From JANOQP01 sp044227705 (lineage in GTDB: Bacteria; Bacteroidota; Bacteroidia; Chitinophagales; Saprospiraceae), in NCBI GenBank assembly GCA_044227705.1, contig JBGAWE010000209.1, positions 1 to 8,125 of the forward strand: a stretch of 8,125 bases of DNA, given 5' to 3'. Below the pieces are notes generated by a model. It saw only the letters and a program-made list of their open reading frames with translations. It ran no database searches and was not told where the DNA came from. Position numbers and translations under genes: made by a program. Positions 5,977 to 8,125 of this stretch are shown in pieces. Positions within the stretch are counted from its first letter, which is position 1, and every line of letters begins with the position of its first letter.

Positions 5977-7200
5977 TCACCCTCTCCCTTTCATCTTTTC
6001 GACCGTCTCTTTCACAAAACTCTGTTCGAGGTTGTTGGAGATACGCAGCGTCTCGTCGCGCCCGACGGTGAGCGCGATGGTCTGCACGCCCGACGGTGCG
6101 TAGGCCAGCATGAGGTCGGTCATCACGTTGTACGCGCCGCGCGTCATCGAGCCGCCGAGTTGCGGGTAGCTCGCCGCCGCGAAGCGCGAGCAGTCGATGA
6201 GGTTCCCTTTGTCGTTGATGTAGCTGCGCCCGGCGATGACCTGGCAACCAGCCGAGAAATTGGTCTTCCCTGCGCCCGACCAGTGGATGTGGATGGTCTT
6301 GTTGGGCGACGGGTCGAAACCGTTGTTTATGTCGGAATCGGTCAGGGCGCGGTCGCGGTTCTTGTCGCGGAAACAGAGGACGCCGTCGGTGGCGGGCTGG
6401 AGGGCGCGGTAGGCCTTCACCTCGTTGTCCACTTTGTGCCAGCTGAACCGGAACTCGTGCTGCCCCTCGATGATGAACGGGATGTCCGGCCGCTCGGCGA
6501 CTTCGGGGTTCGGGTCGGTCGACCCCCAGAACTTGAAGCACATCCCGTTGATGAGCAGGATGAAAAGGTCGTCGTTGTCGAGGATTTTGCCCGAAACCTC
6601 CTGGCCTGTGCGCAGCCCGATGAGGTGGATGGTCGATGGCGAGGTGTCCCAATCTGCGATTTTGCGCGTGTCGCCCGTGACCGTCGCGGCCTCCACTTTT
6701 TGGCGGATTGGGCTGGGGTTTTGCTGGAAAAAGTCCTTCGCCGTCTGCAATAGCCCGAGCCACTGGCTGAATTCGGCCGACGGGTTTGATGCGCTCGAGT
6801 TGCCCCAATCGCTCCTTCCGCGCCCCGAGTTTTTCCAATTTTCAATGAAGCGCATCGTCCCCGGCCCGACGACGCCGTCAGGCGCGCCGATGGTCGAGTC
6901 GCCCAAAATCGTGCGGACATATTCCTGAAAAAGCCGCACAGCCGAGGCCGTCGTGTAGCCGAAAATGCCGTCGACGGCCTCCGGCCGGGCCATGAAACCC
7001 GCGTCGAAAAGAAACTGCTGCAGGTCGCGCACGGCCGTCCCAGCTTGCGGCGTGAAGCCGCGCCAGACGCTGTTTGTCTCGTCGCGGAAGGCGAGTTTCT
7101 TGCGGAGCACGTCCGTGAGGCCGTGGTGGAAACGATCGAAATACTGGGTCTTGTTGGCCGGGACGGAGCCTGCGTCCACGCTGCCGAGGTTGAGTGCCAT
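5977..7200 (-). CDS. Peptidoglycan-binding protein with YkuD-like SAGC domain
   Basis: A 407-residue protein. Residues about 54-123 form a peptidoglycan-binding type-1 region: an LQQFLFDAGF helix (60-69), then DGIFGYTT (77-84) followed by AVRLFQEY (87-94), and a second half-motif DGVVGPGT (108-115) before FIENW. A linker rich in Ser, Asn and Gly follows (124-143). The C-terminal half contains IHIHWSGAG (303-311) and SAGCQVIAG (316-324), resembling the His...SxGC active site of L,D-transpeptidases, with Cys319 as the presumed nucleophile. Just upstream, DKNRDRALTDSD (279-290) matches an EF-hand-like calcium loop. No signal peptide or membrane segment is visible. An in-frame ATG at 7260 would add 20 polar residues that also do not form a signal. 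I prefer ATG 7200 because the sequence after it looks like a normal N-terminus, but this is uncertain. The catalytic assignment is inference from motifs; a phage- or injection-system-type murein enzyme is an alternative. Confidence 0.8.
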   Translation of the reverse strand: MALNLGSVDAGSVPANKTQYFDRFHHGLTDVLRKKLAFRDETNSVWRGFTPQAGTAVRDLQQFLFDAGFMARPEAVDGIFGYTTASAVRLFQEYVRTILGDSTIGAPDGVVGPGTMRFIENWKNSGRGRSDWGNSSASNPSAEFSQWLGLLQTAKDFFQQNPSPIRQKVEAATVTGDTRKIADWDTSPSTIHLIGLRTGQEVSGKILDNDDLFILLINGMCFKFWGSTDPNPEVAERPDIPFIIEGQHEFRFSWHKVDNEVKAYRALQPATDGVLCFRDKNRDRALTDSDINNGFDPSPNKTIHIHWSGAGKTNFSAGCQVIAGRSYINDKGNLIDCSRFAAASYPQLGGSMTRGAYNVMTDLMLAYAPSGVQTIALTVGRDETLRISNNLEQSFVKETVEKMKGRG

Positions 7201-7274
7201 GTTGGATTGTTTTCGATGGTGAGAAAGACCCGAAGCCCGCGCCTCGGGCGTGAAAGTCATGTCGGGGTGAAAGT

Positions 7275-7301
7275 ATCAATCGACCTTGTTGCAGGATTGA
7301 T
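7275..7301. repeat. AT-rich inverted repeat in the divergent spacer
   Basis: ATCAATC (7275-7281) and GATTGAT (7295-7301) are perfect inverted half-sites around 13 bases. They lie between the divergently transcribed murein-protein gene and mnmH. On the plus strand the right arm runs into six T residues (7301-7306). The symmetry and place suggest a regulator-binding site or a weak hairpin. No factor can be named, and seven-base arms can occur by chance. Confidence 0.35.
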
Positions 7302-7362
7302 TTTTTCCAAAAACCGAAATTGCCGCGTCGGCTTCGACCTTCGCCAGCCGAAAAGCGAGAAA

Positions 7363-8125
7363 ATGAGCAACCTCCCCGTCGAGCAGATTTTGGGTGAAAT
7401 GTCCTCCGGCCGGACGCTTTTGGACGTCCGCTCGCCAGCAGAGTTCGCGCAGGGCCACGTCCCCGGCGCGGTCAATCTTCCCCTTTTTTCGAACGAGGAA
7501 CGGGCCGAAGTGGGCACGATCTACAAACAAAAAGGCCCAGAGCACGCCATGCTTCGCGGCCTCGAAATCGTCGGCCCGAAGATGGCCGAGCTAGTCAGAC
7601 AGGCGGGCAAGATTTCCAGAAACAGGAAGGTCGCCGTCCAATGCTGGCGCGGCGGGCAGCGAAGCCGGAGCGTCGGTTGGCTGCTCGGGACGGCTGGTTT
7701 CGACGTGAAAATCCTCGACGGCGGCTACAAAAGCTTCCGTCGCGCAGCCCTCGATTTCTTCAATAACAACAACCTCAAACTCGTCGTCCTCGGCGGAAAG
7801 ACCGGCTGCGGCAAGACAAAGGTTTTGAAAAAGCTGGCCGAGCGCAGCGCGCAGATTATTGATTTAGAGGGGCTTGCGCACCACAAAGGCTCGGCCTTCG
7901 GTGCTCTCGGCGAGCCGAAACAGCCGACGGTCGAGCAGTTCGAGAACCGGCTTTTCATGGCTGCCCGCTCGCTCGACCCGTCGCGGCCGGTCTGGGTGGA
8001 GAACGAGAGCCGCAGCATCGGGCGGATGGTCATACCCGAGGGTTTTTGGAACGCGATGCGGGCCGCGCCGCTCGTGGTCATGGAAATCCCGGATTCGGAG
8101 CGCGTCAAAAACCTGTTGGAAGACT
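7363..8125 (+). CDS. mnmH: tRNA 2-selenouridine synthase, 3' part outside window
   Basis: Replaces sulfur by selenium at C2 of 2-thiouridine at wobble position 34 of certain tRNAs, using selenophosphate from SelD and passing through a geranylated intermediate. The visible 254 residues cover about two thirds of the family length (E. coli 364). The rhodanese domain includes LLDVRSPAEFAQGHVPGAVNLP (19-40) and the active-site loop CWRGGQRS, with catalytic Cys94. After a linker with four asparagines (134-137), a P-loop NTPase domain begins with GGKTGCGKT (144-152). DLEGLAHHKGSAFG (167-180) and ENESRSIG (213-220) follow, all characteristic of MnmH. ATG 7363 is the natural start because it sits at the usual distance from the rhodanese motif. 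The frame is open upstream but has no better start. A weak GCGAGA precedes it. The gene continues past the right edge, so its stop is not seen. selD is not in the window. Confidence 0.95.
   Translation, partial: MSNLPVEQILGEMSSGRTLLDVRSPAEFAQGHVPGAVNLPLFSNEERAEVGTIYKQKGPEHAMLRGLEIVGPKMAELVRQAGKISRNRKVAVQCWRGGQRSRSVGWLLGTAGFDVKILDGGYKSFRRAALDFFNNNNLKLVVLGGKTGCGKTKVLKKLAERSAQIIDLEGLAHHKGSAFGALGEPKQPTVEQFENRLFMAARSLDPSRPVWVENESRSIGRMVIPEGFWNAMRAAPLVVMEIPDSERVKNLLED

Noticed and set aside
5789..6838. A 349-codon minus-strand frame overlapping the PAP2 end and the murein-type gene
   Set aside because: It crosses the terminator stem and is Arg/Pro/His-rich in the manner of a frame-shifted shadow; the real minus-strand gene is in another frame.
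7268..7311. Minus-strand TACTTTCA (7275-7268) with TTTG (7311-7308) as a promoter for the murein-type gene
   Set aside because: The two elements are about 32 bases apart, well beyond the usual 17-23, so I could not support a promoter call.

Overview
The window looks like ordinary chromosomal DNA from a GC-rich bacterium, most likely a member of the Bacteroidota (Saprospiria- or Chitinophagia-like). This is an inference from three things. Protein flavour fits, in particular the alpha2-type glycyl-tRNA synthetase and the dihydrolipoyl dehydrogenase. Clear Shine-Dalgarno sites are almost absent before the starts. A TTTG / TAnnTTTG-like promoter candidate sits before the first gene. No insertion sequence, CRISPR array, rRNA or tRNA gene was found.

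Layout. Positions 1-181 hold no supported gene; they carry a small hairpin and a candidate promoter. A run of six plus-strand genes follows with gaps of 0-48 bases, compatible with one transcription unit: glyS (182-1726), a small exported protein of the sulfite-oxidase/molybdopterin-binding type (1772-2278), lpdA (2327-3724, broken by an in-frame TAA at 3569-3571), queE (3725-4477), an isolated paaC (4481-5245) and a PAP2-family membrane phosphatase (5267-5920). A GC-rich stem-loop at 5925-5955 separates this run from a convergent minus-strand gene (7200-5977) for a peptidoglycan-binding protein with a probable L,D-transpeptidase-like C-terminal half. After a 162-base divergent spacer with an AT-rich inverted repeat, mnmH (selU) starts at 7363 and runs off the right edge.

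Functionally this is mainly a housekeeping neighbourhood. GlyS charges tRNA-Gly. QueE makes the 7-deazaguanine precursor of queuosine, and MnmH installs 2-selenouridine, so both feed modification of tRNA wobble position 34. LpdA is the E3 component of 2-oxoacid dehydrogenase complexes. PaaC is a structural subunit of phenylacetyl-CoA epoxidase, here without its partners. The genes do not form one evident pathway.

The strongest anomaly is the stop codon in lpdA. It removes the last 50 residues, including the catalytic His-Glu pair, although the downstream frame is intact and fully conserved in character. The second point of interest is the minus-strand murein-type protein, which has no visible signal peptide and carries an EF-hand-like loop. 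I did not find a convincing new multi-gene system.
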